From Prolixibacter denitrificans (lineage in GTDB: Bacteria > Bacteroidota > Bacteroidia > Bacteroidales > Prolixibacteraceae): 64,000 nt of DNA. Each line of letters begins with the position of its first letter. Position 1 is the first letter of the stretch. A program made the translations under genes and the position numbers. The stretch lies in assembly GCF_003014495.1 (NCBI RefSeq), contig NZ_PYGC01000001.1, forward strand, positions 745,805 through 809,804, in the 5' to 3' direction. Positions 36,499 through 45,638 of the stretch are shown here, in pieces. The notes beneath the pieces were generated by a model, which was not told the DNA's origin, ran no database searches, and was given only the letters and a program-made list of their open reading frames with translations.

Positions 36499-37113
36499 AT
36501 GCACATTGCCATAGCTGGAAACATTGGTGCCGGAAAGACCACACTTACTAGCCTACTTTCGAAACATTACGGCTGGGAAGCCCATTACGAGAGCACTGAT
36601 GATAATCCTTACCTCGACGACTTTTACCACGACATGCAGCGTTGGTCGTTCAATCTTCAGGTGTACTTCCTGAATAACCGGTTCAACCAGGTACTCGATA
36701 TCCGGAAATCGGGAAAAACAATTATTCAGGACCGGACCATTTACGAGGACGCCGAAATTTTTGCTCCAAACCTGCATGACATGAGCCTGATGAGCACACG
36801 CGATTTTAACAACTACCGCTCGCTCTTCGACCTGATGACCCGCCTGATCGAACCGCCGGATTTGCTTATCTACCTGCGTGCTTCCATCCCGACACTGGTG
36901 AACCAGATTCAGAAGCGTGGCCGCGATTACGAAAATTCCATTCGCCTCGACTACCTGAAACAGTTGAATCAGCGTTACGAAGCTTGGATTTCGAAATACC
37001 ACAAAGGAAAAATGCTCATCATTAACGTCGATGAAATTAATTTTGCCGATAGCGCCGAAGACCTCAGCAAAGTCATTGACCGCATTGACGCCCAGATAAA
37101 CGGATTGTTTTAG
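36499..37113 (+). CDS. Deoxynucleoside kinase (deoxyadenosine/deoxycytidine kinase family)
   Basis: A 204-aa cytoplasmic salvage kinase that phosphorylates a deoxynucleoside with a nucleoside triphosphate. The P-loop is GNIGAGKTT (residues 7-15), the substrate/DRS-type motif is DRTIYED (78-84), and the LID arginines are in QKRGRDYEN (138-146). Length matches the family (about 205-215 aa). Whether it prefers dA, dG or dC cannot be told. A terminator follows. Confidence 0.93.
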   Translation: MHIAIAGNIGAGKTTLTSLLSKHYGWEAHYESTDDNPYLDDFYHDMQRWSFNLQVYFLNNRFNQVLDIRKSGKTIIQDRTIYEDAEIFAPNLHDMSLMSTRDFNNYRSLFDLMTRLIEPPDLLIYLRASIPTLVNQIQKRGRDYENSIRLDYLKQLNQRYEAWISKYHKGKMLIINVDEINFADSAEDLSKVIDRIDAQINGLF

Positions 37114-37137
37114 ACAATTCGGACAGAAAATATTTCA

Positions 37138-37169
37138 AAGCCGCTGCATAAATCCAGTGGCTTTTTTTA
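37138..37169 (+). terminator. Rho-independent terminator
   Basis: AAGCCGCTG pairs with CAGTGGCTT (one G-T pair) and TTTTTT follows. It ends the deoxynucleoside kinase transcript. Confidence 0.75.
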
Positions 37170-37189
37170 TCGCAAATTCACACCATGAT

Positions 37190-37240
37190 GTCCGTCATTA
37201 TAATTCCGAACGCCTGTGAGTGATGTACACTATACTTTTG
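37190..37240 (+). promoter_or_regulatory. Regulated promoter, site 1 of a three-member operator family
   Basis: GTCC-N2-CATTATAATT-N2-GAAC at 37190-37211, then 21 bp, then TACTTTTG at 37233-37240 (exact TAnnTTTG -7 element). The same layout occurs before 40739 and 42177. It would drive the acetyltransferase gene. Confidence 0.6.
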
Positions 37241-37375
37241 TTATGTAATTTAATCGGGATTTAAAGAATTTATGAAATACCTGAGCGTAACAACTATTTC
37301 AACAAATATCAGATACTTTGAAGCAGCAACTTATTGCTACAAATCAATGATTTGATAACATCTAAGAAAAATCAA

Positions 37376-38047
37376 ATGAAAAAAACACTGCTGGACCCAC
37401 AAAAAAAATATCCAATGGTAATGCCTGATGGAACTGAAATAAAAACCGTAGTTCACTTAAATCAGGTCATTGATCATCCACAAATCGAAATTGGTGATTT
37501 TAGTTATTTCGGTCATTTTGAAGTGCTGGAAGATTATGCCTCTTTTCTGGCGCCATATCTTTTTCCTTTAAGTCCAGAAAAGCTGGTTATTGGAAAATTC
37601 TGTCAGATTGCTCATGGTGTAAGGATTATCACCAGTTCAGCGAATCATAACATGAACGGATTTTCCACTTTCCCGTTTAACAACTTCATGATGACGCCTG
37701 AAACCTCCGCAAAAGAAATAGAAGCGATGTTCCAGGTTCCCGGAAGGAAAGGAAATACACATATCGGCAACGATGTTTGGATTGGAATGGAAGCCATTAT
37801 TATGCCGGGAGTTACTATTGGCGATGGAGCAATTATCGGGGCACGTTCCGTGGTTGTTAAAGATGTTGAGCCCTATACCATTGTGGGAGGAAATCCTGCT
37901 AAAGCGATTAAAAAACGCTTTTCTGAAGAAACGATTGAAAAGCTTCTTGAATTGAAATGGTGGAACTGGGATGTGGAAAAAATCGAACAAAACCTGGAAG
38001 CTATTCTAAATTCTGATATCAAAAAGCTATACAACATCAGACTCTAG
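37376..38047 (+). CDS. CatB/Vat-related O-acetyltransferase (left-handed beta-helix)
   Basis: A 223-aa hexapeptide-repeat acetyltransferase of the xenobiotic/Vat type that would use acetyl-CoA. Visible are [48 protein letters not shown] with the catalytic-type His, [30 protein letters not shown] and [13 protein letters not shown]. Family members include streptogramin and chloramphenicol acetyltransferases, but most do not confer resistance. The ATG at 37376 is preferred over an in-frame TTG at 37334. Its promoter carries the shared operator. Confidence 0.9.
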   Translation: MKKTLLDPQKKYPMVMPDGTEIKTVVHLNQVIDHPQIEIGDFSYFGHFEVLEDYASFLAPYLFPLSPEKLVIGKFCQIAHGVRIITSSANHNMNGFSTFPFNNFMMTPETSAKEIEAMFQVPGRKGNTHIGNDVWIGMEAIIMPGVTIGDGAIIGARSVVVKDVEPYTIVGGNPAKAIKKRFSEETIEKLLELKWWNWDVEKIEQNLEAILNSDIKKLYNIRL

Positions 38048-38121
38048 AATTAGATAGTTAACAAAAAAACCGAACGCTTTAAATAATAAGAAAACTAACC
38101 TTCAAAAACAGAATAAAAGAA

Positions 38122-38670
38122 ATGGAAACCCTAACCAGAACCCTTGAAGAACAACGAAATGAATTTGCTTCCCGAAAATTTCTGGCAACTCCCATCGCCG
38201 GGTTGATTGCCTGGCTCATTACCGGGATTGCCGGAATGACAATGCCGCCCGTCATTACCGTTTGGGTACTGTTTATCAGCACCGGCAGCATTGTTTACAT
38301 GGCTATGTTCATTTCAAAATTCACCGGCGAAAATTTCCTCGATAAAACCAAACCCAAAAACGAATTTGATACGCTTTTCATGCTGACCGTTGGACAAGCT
38401 GTTTTGGTTTATTCCATCGCCATTCCCTTCTTCCTGATCGATTACACTTCGTTACCTATGACCATTGGAATTCTCACCGGATTGATGTGGGTGCCGTTTT
38501 CGTGGATGATCAAACATTGGGTGGGAATCTTTCACTCGGTCGTCCGGACAGTACTCGTCGTTGCTCTTTGGTATTTGCTTCCGGAATACCGGTTCGTAGC
38601 CATTCCATTTGCCATCGTGCTCATCTACATCATCACCCTGTTCATTCTAAAGAACCGGAAAAAAGGTTAA
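38122..38670 (+). CDS. Small membrane protein, DUF7010-like
   Basis: A 182-aa protein with an N-terminal charged helix and about six membrane segments, including FLATPIAGLIAWLITGIAGM, VITVWVLFISTGSIVYMAMF, TLFMLTVGQAVLVYSIAIPFF and FVAIPFAIVLIYIITLFIL. The EFASRKFLATPIAGLIAW opening is the recognisable part. It follows the acetyltransferase by 74 bp and may share its promoter. No function can be given. Confidence 0.75.
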   Translation: METLTRTLEEQRNEFASRKFLATPIAGLIAWLITGIAGMTMPPVITVWVLFISTGSIVYMAMFISKFTGENFLDKTKPKNEFDTLFMLTVGQAVLVYSIAIPFFLIDYTSLPMTIGILTGLMWVPFSWMIKHWVGIFHSVVRTVLVVALWYLLPEYRFVAIPFAIVLIYIITLFILKNRKKG

Positions 38671-38765
38671 CAAACGATCGTGTAGAACAAAGAAAAAGTT
38701 GCTGCAAAGCGCTCTCGATGAGAGTGGCCCGTTTCGCAAATGGCAGGTACAACAATTTAAATTCG

Positions 38766-38773
38766 TAGTTTTG
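38766..38773 (+). promoter_or_regulatory. Possible -7 element at the regulator gene
   Basis: TAGTTTTG matches TAnnTTTG exactly, but it ends only 4 bp before the GTG at 38778. If real, the mRNA would be nearly leaderless or start at a later GTG (38790). It lacks the GAAC operator found at the other three promoters. Confidence 0.3.
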
Positions 38774-38777
38774 TGTA

Positions 38778-40574
38778 GTGAAGGGAAATGTGCCAGACAA
38801 AACGATTGCTGTACTTCCATTTGTGAACATGAGTGGCAGTGAAGAAATTGAATATTTCAGTGATGGAATCACCGAGGAAATAATCAACGCGTTGGCACGG
38901 ATTGAACACTTGAAAGTCACTTCACGGACTTCTTCATTTTACTTCAAAAACAAACATGTCCCCGTAAGGGAAATTGCCAAAGACCTGAATGTCGCTGCCA
39001 TCCTGGAAGGAAGTGTGCGCCTGGCGGCTAATACTGTTCGTATCACTGCGCAGTTAATCCATGCAGAGGAAGATTTTCATTTCTGGTCGGAAACATGGGA
39101 CCGGAAAATGGAGAATATCTTTGAAATTCAGGATGAAATCAGTCTGTTAATTGCCGATAAGCTCCGGGAACAATATGGCCACCTGGAGATTCAGGATCAC
39201 CTTGTCGGGAAAAAAACTGAGAGTATTGATGCCTATGAATATTTTTTAAAAGCCCGGTACCATTTCAACAAATGGAACCCGGTAGATGCCCGGACCGCAA
39301 TCGAACTCTATGAAAAAGCCATCGCTCTCGATCCGAATCATACCGACTCGTACGTAGGACTGGCCGATGCTTACAGTTTTTTTGCCGTAACCGAATTGAT
39401 GCCCCGCAAGGAGGCGTGGGAAAAATCGCTTGGCTATACTGATAAAGCGTATTCACTGGACCCTCAACATGCCGGAGTGCATTACCTTTTTGCCAACGTC
39501 TCTTTTTTTTATGACGCCAATTTTCATGAAGCAGCTCAACACGCATTAAAGTCAATTGAGCTAAAGCACAATTATCCGGAAGCACAACAATTTGTGGCCT
39601 TGCTGTACATGATTTCCGGCCAAATGGAAAAGGCCAAACAACATCTGGAAATTGCGCATGACATCGACCCGCTTTCGCAGGAAACCTTGTTTTACCGAGC
39701 CTACTTCCATTACCGGAATGAGAATTATTCCGAAGCCCTAATGTTGTTTAATGAGGCACTGGAGAAAAATCCCAATAACATTCCGGCCTACATTGTCCGT
39801 AGCTATTGCTTGTTGAAAACCGGACAATATGACGAAGCACTCGATTTCCTCGGAAAAATGCCGGAAGAAATTGTCGTTCCTGGCGAGCGTCTGGGAGTAA
39901 TTGCCCTGTCACATATTCTGAAAAAAGACCAGGCAGAAGCGGAAAAATATTTCAAGCAGCTAAAACAGGAAGCGCAAAAACCGACTTCTTTCCAGGCACA
40001 CTCCTACCTGTTTATGGCGTACGCCTGCATGCGAAAAGCCGACGAGGCATTCTCGTGGTTGGATGACGCAATGAAAATCAAGTCCTCCGTTATACTGCTG
40101 AATTATACTGACCCGCTGAACAACTTTATCAAAGAAGACCCACGGTACGAACAATACAGACAAAAGCTTTATCATCAACCCGCTCTTTTTGAGAATAAGT
40201 CTGGTAAAAAACCGCCGCTGCTGGATGCAGATACAGCCGACGCCTACACGGAGAGTTTAATGCGGTTCATCGATGAAGAAGAACCCTTTCTGGTTCCCAA
40301 TCTTTCGCTGCGCATGCTGGCTGAACAGGTCGATATACATCCCAACAAATTATCGTGGTTACTCAACGAACGGATGGGCAAAAACTTCAACGAGTTTATC
40401 AATCATTACCGGATTGACTATTTCAAAAAACTGGCTCTCGATCCCGATAACAGCCATATTTCACTAATTGGTCTGGCCTATGAGAGTGGGTTCAACTCGA
40501 AAACTGTTTTCAACACCTATTTCAAAAAAGAAACCGGGATGACGCCAAAGGAATTCCTGAAACAGAACAGTTAG
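38778..40574 (+). CDS. FlgO-like/TPR/AraC-family transcriptional regulator
   Basis: A 598-aa regulator. The N-terminus (about 8-140) resembles the domain found in TPR-containing adenylate cyclase-like regulators: TIAVLPFVNMSGSEEIEYFSDGITEEI and then AAILEGSVRLAANTVRITAQLI. TPR repeats follow (about 150-450, AIELYEKAIALDPNHTDSYVGLADAY and others). The C-terminal 105 residues are an AraC-type double helix-turn-helix (LSLRMLAEQVDIHPNKLSWLLN, then GFNSKTVFNTYFKKETGMTPKEF). There is no obvious ligand pocket, so signals may come through protein contacts. Start is GTG. Three neighbouring promoters share an operator it may bind. Confidence 0.88.
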   Translation: MKGNVPDKTIAVLPFVNMSGSEEIEYFSDGITEEIINALARIEHLKVTSRTSSFYFKNKHVPVREIAKDLNVAAILEGSVRLAANTVRITAQLIHAEEDFHFWSETWDRKMENIFEIQDEISLLIADKLREQYGHLEIQDHLVGKKTESIDAYEYFLKARYHFNKWNPVDARTAIELYEKAIALDPNHTDSYVGLADAYSFFAVTELMPRKEAWEKSLGYTDKAYSLDPQHAGVHYLFANVSFFYDANFHEAAQHALKSIELKHNYPEAQQFVALLYMISGQMEKAKQHLEIAHDIDPLSQETLFYRAYFHYRNENYSEALMLFNEALEKNPNNIPAYIVRSYCLLKTGQYDEALDFLGKMPEEIVVPGERLGVIALSHILKKDQAEAEKYFKQLKQEAQKPTSFQAHSYLFMAYACMRKADEAFSWLDDAMKIKSSVILLNYTDPLNNFIKEDPRYEQYRQKLYHQPALFENKSGKKPPLLDADTADAYTESLMRFIDEEEPFLVPNLSLRMLAEQVDIHPNKLSWLLNERMGKNFNEFINHYRIDYFKKLALDPDNSHISLIGLAYESGFNSKTVFNTYFKKETGMTPKEFLKQNS

Positions 40575-40623
40575 CCTACTCCCTTCTCTTTTCCCACACA
40601 GACAGAATAAATCACACTTTTAG

Positions 40624-40674
40624 GTTCACAATTATAATTGCGAACCCTTATCCTGTGCGTCTCACCTACATTTG
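40624..40674 (+). promoter_or_regulatory. Regulated promoter, site 2 of the operator family
   Basis: GTTC-N2-AATTATAATT-N2-GAAC at 40624-40645 is a near-perfect dyad (extended by flanking G and C). After 21 bp comes TACATTTG at 40667-40674, an exact -7 element. It drives the serine hydrolase gene. Confidence 0.65.
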
Positions 40675-40738
40675 CGTCATGATTTCATTGAAAATCATAT
40701 CGAAAAGCAATAAATTAAATCTCAGAAAATAAAAACTT

Positions 40739-41947
40739 ATGAAAAAGGCCATTAAGATCATTCTGCTGACACCCCTTGTTTTGATTTTAGCCGCTCTGAT
40801 TGTTCTTTCCATTATGTATTCGCCCACCTACATGTACCGGTTAATTACCATGAATGTGGCGGATGTGTATGACTACAAAAACTTCGAGAACCGGAAAATT
40901 GAAGGCTCACAAGACACTTTCCATTTTGCTAAAAAGTTGGATGAAGATTATGTGGAATCGTTGTTTAACGATCGGGTCAAAAACTCCGGCTTTAAAACAT
41001 TCGACGAGTGGGCCCAAAAATCGCAAACCACTGCGTTGATCTTCATCCGAAAAGACACCATTCTGTATGAGAAATACTTCAACGGTTTTTCCCGCGATTC
41101 TTACTTTCATTCGCAATCAATGGCCAAATCATTTATCTCGTTTCTCATCGGAGCGGCCATTGATGATGGTTTGATTTCAAGTGTTGATGACCCGATGACA
41201 AAATATATTCCTGAGCTGAAAGAACGTGATCCCCGCTTCGAAAAGATTACCATCAAAAATTTGCTGGAGATGCGTTCGGGCTTAAACTACTTCGAGGGAT
41301 ATTTTCCCGGTACCCACATTCACCTTCCCTGGCACGATGAAGCGGTTGGTTATTACCATCCCAACGTTCGGAAACTACTGTTGAAGAAGATAGACATTGC
41401 CCGTGAACCGGGAAAATCATTTCAATATTGCAACTACAATACCAGTTACCTGGGATTAATTATCGAGCGCGCCACCCACAAAACAGTATCAGCCTACCTC
41501 CAGGAAAAATTGTGGTCACGAATCATGGAATACGATGCGCTGTTTTCCATCGACAGCAAAAAATCGGGCTTTGAATATATGCCTAGTCGGTTAATTGCCC
41601 GAGCCATTGATTATGCCCGATTTGGTCGCCTTTTCCTGCATGATGGCAACTGGAACGGCCAACAAATTATCTCAAAGGATTGGGTGGTATCATCTACTCG
41701 GGAGAACAAATCCATTCCGCGGGATATTTACCCGGATTGGCTAGGGAAAGGATGCAAACACACCTATTATTCCTATCAGTGGTGGGGAAACACCAATTGC
41801 GATTCCACCTTTCATTTTTTCGCCAATGGAAATCTCGGCCAAAATATCTATGTCATTCCTGACAAAAACATTATCATCGTTCACTGTGGAAATTCGCTGG
41901 AGTACTACAACGAAGGTGACCTATGGCATGCAGCAGAACAGATTTGA
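40739..41947 (+). CDS. Serine hydrolase, beta-lactamase/class C-like (S12 family)
   Basis: A 402-aa protein anchored or exported by an N-terminal hydrophobic segment (residues 6-26). The penicillin-binding fold is shown by the SxxK motif Ser127-Met-Ala-Lys130, the YxN motif Tyr230-Cys-Asn232, and ARFGRLFLHDGNWNGQQIIS. Enzymes of this group include esterases, D-aminopeptidases and class C beta-lactamases, so antibiotic hydrolysis should not be assumed. It is expressed from an operator-bearing promoter and has its own terminator. Confidence 0.88.
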   Translation: MKKAIKIILLTPLVLILAALIVLSIMYSPTYMYRLITMNVADVYDYKNFENRKIEGSQDTFHFAKKLDEDYVESLFNDRVKNSGFKTFDEWAQKSQTTALIFIRKDTILYEKYFNGFSRDSYFHSQSMAKSFISFLIGAAIDDGLISSVDDPMTKYIPELKERDPRFEKITIKNLLEMRSGLNYFEGYFPGTHIHLPWHDEAVGYYHPNVRKLLLKKIDIAREPGKSFQYCNYNTSYLGLIIERATHKTVSAYLQEKLWSRIMEYDALFSIDSKKSGFEYMPSRLIARAIDYARFGRLFLHDGNWNGQQIISKDWVVSSTRENKSIPRDIYPDWLGKGCKHTYYSYQWWGNTNCDSTFHFFANGNLGQNIYVIPDKNIIIVHCGNSLEYYNEGDLWHAAEQI

Positions 41948-41972
41948 CTTAGAATTCTATAATCTTCCATAC

Positions 41973-42010
41973 AAAACCTCGTGACCAGCGCCACGAGGTT
42001 TTCTTTTTCC
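41973..42010 (+). terminator. Rho-independent terminator
   Basis: AAAACCTCGTG (41973-41983) pairs with CACGAGGTTTT (41992-42002), followed by CTTTTT. It ends the serine hydrolase transcript. Confidence 0.85.
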
Positions 42011-42052
42011 TACCGGGAAAACTATTCCTTACCGCCAATATCAGACCATTGA

Positions 42053-42124
42053 GTCCACAATTATAATTCTGAACTTCTGCACAGCAATCCCGAACTTCCG
42101 CCAGAAATAGCTCCCCTACATTTG
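42053..42124 (+). promoter_or_regulatory. Regulated promoter, site 3 of the operator family (with extra half-site)
   Basis: GTCC-N2-AATTATAATT-N2-GAAC at 42053-42074, a second GAAC at 42092-42095, then 21 bp, then TACATTTG at 42117-42124. The full dyad lies 42 bp, and the extra half-site 21 bp, from the -7 element, so both are in the same helical phase. Confidence 0.65.
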
Positions 42125-42176
42125 CATCATCACTTCATTGATAATGAACAGAAAAACAAATCAAAATAAAGAAGCC

Positions 42177-43172
42177 ATGAAAGCAATTGTTGCCACAGGC
42201 TACGGAGCACCGGATGTGCTGAAACTACAGCAGGTGGACAAACCTCAACCCAAAGAAAACGAGGTATTGGTAAAAGTACACGCCTCCTCGGTTACAACCG
42301 CCGATGGTATGATGCGGACCAGCAAACCTTATTTCGGTCGACTGGTGACCGGATTAACCAAGCCTAAGCATCCCATTCCCGGAACCGGTTTTTCCGGTGT
42401 CGTGGAAGCGGTTGGCGAAAAAGTAGAAAGTTTCCAACCGGGTGACGAAGTCTTTGGTGAAACCACGCTTGGGTTTAGCACCAACGCTGAATATTTCACC
42501 ATCCCTGAAAAAGGTGTCATTCTGCACAAGCCTGACAACCTGAGTTTCACTGATGCAGCCACCTTCTGCGACGGACACCTCACTTCCCTGAACTTCCTGA
42601 AAGAGATTGCCCAAATCAAACCGGGACAGAGAGTACTGATTAACGGGGCATCAGGGAGCCTGGGAACAGCAGCTGTGCAAATTGCCAAATACATGGGTGC
42701 TGAAGTGACCGGAGTTTGCAGCACGCGAAACGTCGGCCTGGTCAAATCGCTGGGAGCTGACTTTGTGATTGACTATACGAAAAAAGACTTCACCAAAGCC
42801 GACAAAACGTACGATGTAGTCTATGATACCGTTGGAAAAAGTTCCTATTCGAAAAGCAAAAACATTCTTTCGGAATCAGGATTGTATGTATCGCCTGTTC
42901 TGAAATTCTCGCTGTTGCTGAAAATGATATGGACATCACTCTTCAGTAAAAAGAAAGCAAAATTCAGCGCCACCGGGCTTCGTTCCGACGAAGATTTGCG
43001 AAAGCAACTGACCGATCTGGTCACCCTTTTCCAGGAAGGAAAGCTGAAAACGGTGATTGACCGGCAATATCCGCTGGAAAAAGTGGCTGAAGCCCATACT
43101 TATATCGCTTCAGGACACAAAAAGGGAAATGTTGTCATCATTGTGCAACCGGAAAATGATTCGTTATGGTAA
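42177..43172 (+). CDS. Zinc-independent NAD(P)H quinone oxidoreductase (MDR family)
   Basis: A 331-aa cytoplasmic oxidoreductase of the medium-chain dehydrogenase superfamily. It has the GroES-like N-terminal half (MKAIVATGYGAPDVLKLQQV, GTGFSGVVEAVGEKVESFQPGDEVFG) and a Rossmann half with the nucleotide motif INGASGSLGTAAVQIAKYMG. The zinc-binding Cys/His pattern of alcohol dehydrogenases is not apparent, pointing to the quinone oxidoreductase group. The ATG at 42177 matches family starts; upstream in-frame starts at 42138 and 42144 exist. It overlaps the DUF4386 gene by 7 nt. Confidence 0.9.
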   Translation: MKAIVATGYGAPDVLKLQQVDKPQPKENEVLVKVHASSVTTADGMMRTSKPYFGRLVTGLTKPKHPIPGTGFSGVVEAVGEKVESFQPGDEVFGETTLGFSTNAEYFTIPEKGVILHKPDNLSFTDAATFCDGHLTSLNFLKEIAQIKPGQRVLINGASGSLGTAAVQIAKYMGAEVTGVCSTRNVGLVKSLGADFVIDYTKKDFTKADKTYDVVYDTVGKSSYSKSKNILSESGLYVSPVLKFSLLLKMIWTSLFSKKKAKFSATGLRSDEDLRKQLTDLVTLFQEGKLKTVIDRQYPLEKVAEAHTYIASGHKKGNVVIIVQPENDSLW

Positions 43173-43876
43173 GCAAGAGAAATTCCGCGCAGATAGCAGG
43201 TATCGCCATTTTGATAATGGCCGCTGTTGCCGCATTTACCTATGGCTACATTCACAATTCCCTGGTCGTTCCAAATCATTCTGAAACCACAATTGGCAAT
43301 CTCAAAGCTTCCACATGGCTTTTCCGGACAGAAATTGTCGGGTGGCATTTCATCCTGTTATGTGATGTTGTTGTTGCCTGGGCTCTCTATAAGTTTTTCA
43401 AAGATGAAAATCAGCTTCTTTCTCAAGTCACTGCCATCTTAAGGCTTATTTATGCTGCCTTTTTGGGCGGAGCCGTTTTCAAACTCATCAGTATACTGAG
43501 AATCATAAACGGGGAGGCGGGAATCGCACCGGAACTGGCCGGCCAGCAAATGTTGTCTTTCCTGAAATCCTTTGAAAGTACCTGGTCGTTTGGACTGATC
43601 ATCTTTGGATTTCATCTGTTGTTACTGGGCTTTCTTGCACTCCAATCAAAAGCCATTCATTCTTCCTGGGGAGTTTTATTGATTCTTGCAGCCCTGTCGT
43701 ATATCACGATTCACAGCTCGAAAATAGGTTTTCCCCAGTTCGATAGCCAGATAAAAACCGCTGAAACGATACTCAGTTTACCCATGGCTTTGGGAGAAGT
43801 TGGCTTTGCCGTGTGGCTGATCATTCGGGGAGGAAAACCAAAAATGAAAATAAATGAAGCCTTTCAAAACAGTTAA
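43166..43876 (+). CDS. DUF4386 family membrane protein
   Basis: A 236-aa inner-membrane protein with about six segments. It shows the DUF4386 features RNSAQIAGIAILIMAAVAAF, LFRTEIVGWHFILLCDVVVAWALYKFFK and LIIFGFHLLLLGFLALQS. The start codon lies inside the end of the oxidoreductase gene, so the two are translationally coupled. Function of the family is unknown. Confidence 0.85.
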   Translation: MVSKRNSAQIAGIAILIMAAVAAFTYGYIHNSLVVPNHSETTIGNLKASTWLFRTEIVGWHFILLCDVVVAWALYKFFKDENQLLSQVTAILRLIYAAFLGGAVFKLISILRIINGEAGIAPELAGQQMLSFLKSFESTWSFGLIIFGFHLLLLGFLALQSKAIHSSWGVLLILAALSYITIHSSKIGFPQFDSQIKTAETILSLPMALGEVGFAVWLIIRGGKPKMKINEAFQNS

Positions 43877-44072
43877 CTAAAATTCAAGGTCCTGAAAACA
43901 AAATGATCGTTTTTCGAACTAAATAATTGGCACACCTTCGTCCGTTTTATCCGATAAACGGATATAGCAAATTGAATCAAGGATTGGCCAATGGTTTTGC
44001 TACTATTTCGACAAATAATATAGGATCGCTTTTAATCCAGATGCTCCAACAGCAACAATCATTGAAAAATGA

Positions 44073-44107
44073 AAGAGCCACAGAACATAAGCTCTGTGAC
44101 TCTTTTT
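44073..44107. terminator. Terminator in the gap after the DUF4386 gene
   Basis: AGAGCCACAGA pairs with TCTGTGACTCT (one mismatch) around an 8-nt loop, with TTTTT after. It lies between convergent genes and can act on the rightward transcript. Confidence 0.75.
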
Positions 44108-44154
44108 GGTTGTTCGGATTTTATCAAATAAATCGGAATAATCGAATAGCTAAA

Positions 44155-45261
44155 TTAATTCCTGATACAACGAACACTAAATCCCATCCACTTATCCTTG
44201 TACTCATCCTGAGTGGACCGGATTAATGTCGCTTTAACGTATCTCAAAGTTCGGGACCAGGCGGTTGAAGCTGTTGACTCAGTAGCACTCCACCAGAAAC
44301 CAGCCTGCCCAGGGCGGATTAAAGCATGCCCTAAGAGACCACCGCCCGGAAGAGCCGTAAAACCAGAAGAATTATTGGATGACAAATCGTATCCAATTGT
44401 AGCATTAATACGCGAGCCCCACCAGCTGGTCGTAGCTGCTAAGGCTTTGGCAATATAAATGTCTTTATATACACCATATCCATTATCGATTAGATAATTC
44501 GCAAGTTGTGTCCACTCTGCATCACTTGGCAGGTGCCATCCTTCGGGACTGGCTGTTTTGGCAGCCGGCCAGTTATATAAAACACCGTAGGTTTTATAAT
44601 TATCGGTTGCTTTGGCATCGGCTGTATTCGTTCCCCAGTAACCATTTACGTAATAATAAGGCTTGGTGCCAGACAGGATTAAAGAATTTACGCTTGGCAG
44701 GTAGGCCAGGTTTTCAGCCATCCAAATCTGGTCGCCGATTTTTATCGTTTTATATACTTTGCCATCTCTCGGGTCGGTATACGTTGGGTTTTCACCCGCC
44801 AATGCCCGGATATCGAAAATAATTCCGTTACCGATTGTTGTATCAATAGTGTCCGAACCTACCAATCCATCAACCTGGTTAATTACTGCCTGAAGTTGAT
44901 TCATTGCAGGCTTCTCATTCCCTTTATCAACACTTTTAATTACATTTTTAAGCTTTGAGACAAGGGCATTGGCAATTCCGGATTGCAGTTCTCCTTTGGT
45001 TACATAACCATTAATCTTCGAAATCAAGTTGGTGATAAGCACAGTAGAGATAGATGAACTCTGAGATACGGTAGAGATGGAGGCACTTTTTAACTGGCCC
45101 CCCGGAGCTGCATTTAAGATACTTTCATCCTTCTGACAGGATTGGAATGTTACTGAGAACAAAACAGCGATTAGAACAATGGGGATTATGCGTCCCATAA
45201 AACCTTTTCGACGGATCTGAATTTTCTTTTCCATTTTTGTGAATGTGAAATTTTTAAGCAT
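44155..45261 (-). CDS. FISUMP-domain lipoprotein (Fibrobacter succinogenes major paralogous domain)
   Basis: A 368-aa exported protein. A lipoprotein signal, IIPIVLIAVLFSVTFQSC, ends near residue 42; starts at 45234 and 45198 are possible alternatives to 45261. A helical linker (about 65-130) is followed by the FISUMP domain (about 160-368), recognised by DGKVYKTIKIGDQIWMAENL, YGVLYNWPAAK, GWHLPSDAEWTQL, SGFTALPGG, FWWSATES and GFSVRCIRN. The family is common in secreted proteins of Bacteroidota and Fibrobacter; its function is not established. Confidence 0.88.
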   Translation of the reverse strand: MLKNFTFTKMEKKIQIRRKGFMGRIIPIVLIAVLFSVTFQSCQKDESILNAAPGGQLKSASISTVSQSSSISTVLITNLISKINGYVTKGELQSGIANALVSKLKNVIKSVDKGNEKPAMNQLQAVINQVDGLVGSDTIDTTIGNGIIFDIRALAGENPTYTDPRDGKVYKTIKIGDQIWMAENLAYLPSVNSLILSGTKPYYYVNGYWGTNTADAKATDNYKTYGVLYNWPAAKTASPEGWHLPSDAEWTQLANYLIDNGYGVYKDIYIAKALAATTSWWGSRINATIGYDLSSNNSSGFTALPGGGLLGHALIRPGQAGFWWSATESTASTAWSRTLRYVKATLIRSTQDEYKDKWMGFSVRCIRN

Positions 45262-45638
45262 GTCCTATTAAGTTTATTAAGAATATAAAATTGGTGTCTA
45301 CTCGGGTGATATAATTGCATTACGATGCTAGTATTAAAGAAAATTCAGAAGGAGATATCAGACAATTTAGTCTTTTTTTAGCGGAAAAAAAAGTAACCCG
45401 GTTCCGGCTTTCGTGGTGAAACTCAATCTTTCTGCCTTTCGCATGATAAAAACAGGCATTGTTGACTTACCCGGGACCATCTTAATTTGGTTGTTACTCC
45501 AAATCCCAAAACGGGATATCCAGGATGAAAACAAAACTATCCTTCTTTGTGTCTATCAAGAAGTTAACAACACACCGAATTAATGGTACGGGTTTTGCAT
45601 TCTTTGTATCAGAAACAGCTCATTTAATACCTACAGCT
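45262..45638. other. Intergenic region between divergent secreted-protein genes
   Basis: A 377-bp divergent gap. No gene, clear promoter or repeat was identified in it. Confidence 0.4.

Noticed and set aside
37376-38047. Antibiotic-resistance call for the Vat-like acetyltransferase
   Set aside because: The fold fits, but most such chromosomal enzymes have other or unknown substrates; no resistance context is present.
38741-38773. GAAC operator at the TPR-AraC regulator promoter
   Set aside because: A -7-like TAGTTTTG is present, but no GAAC lies 21 bp upstream, so the regulator gene was not added to the operator family.
43927-44226. 99-codon frame after the DUF4386 gene
   Set aside because: It contains the terminator hairpin at 44073-44107 and overlaps the end of the FISUMP gene; no domain seen.
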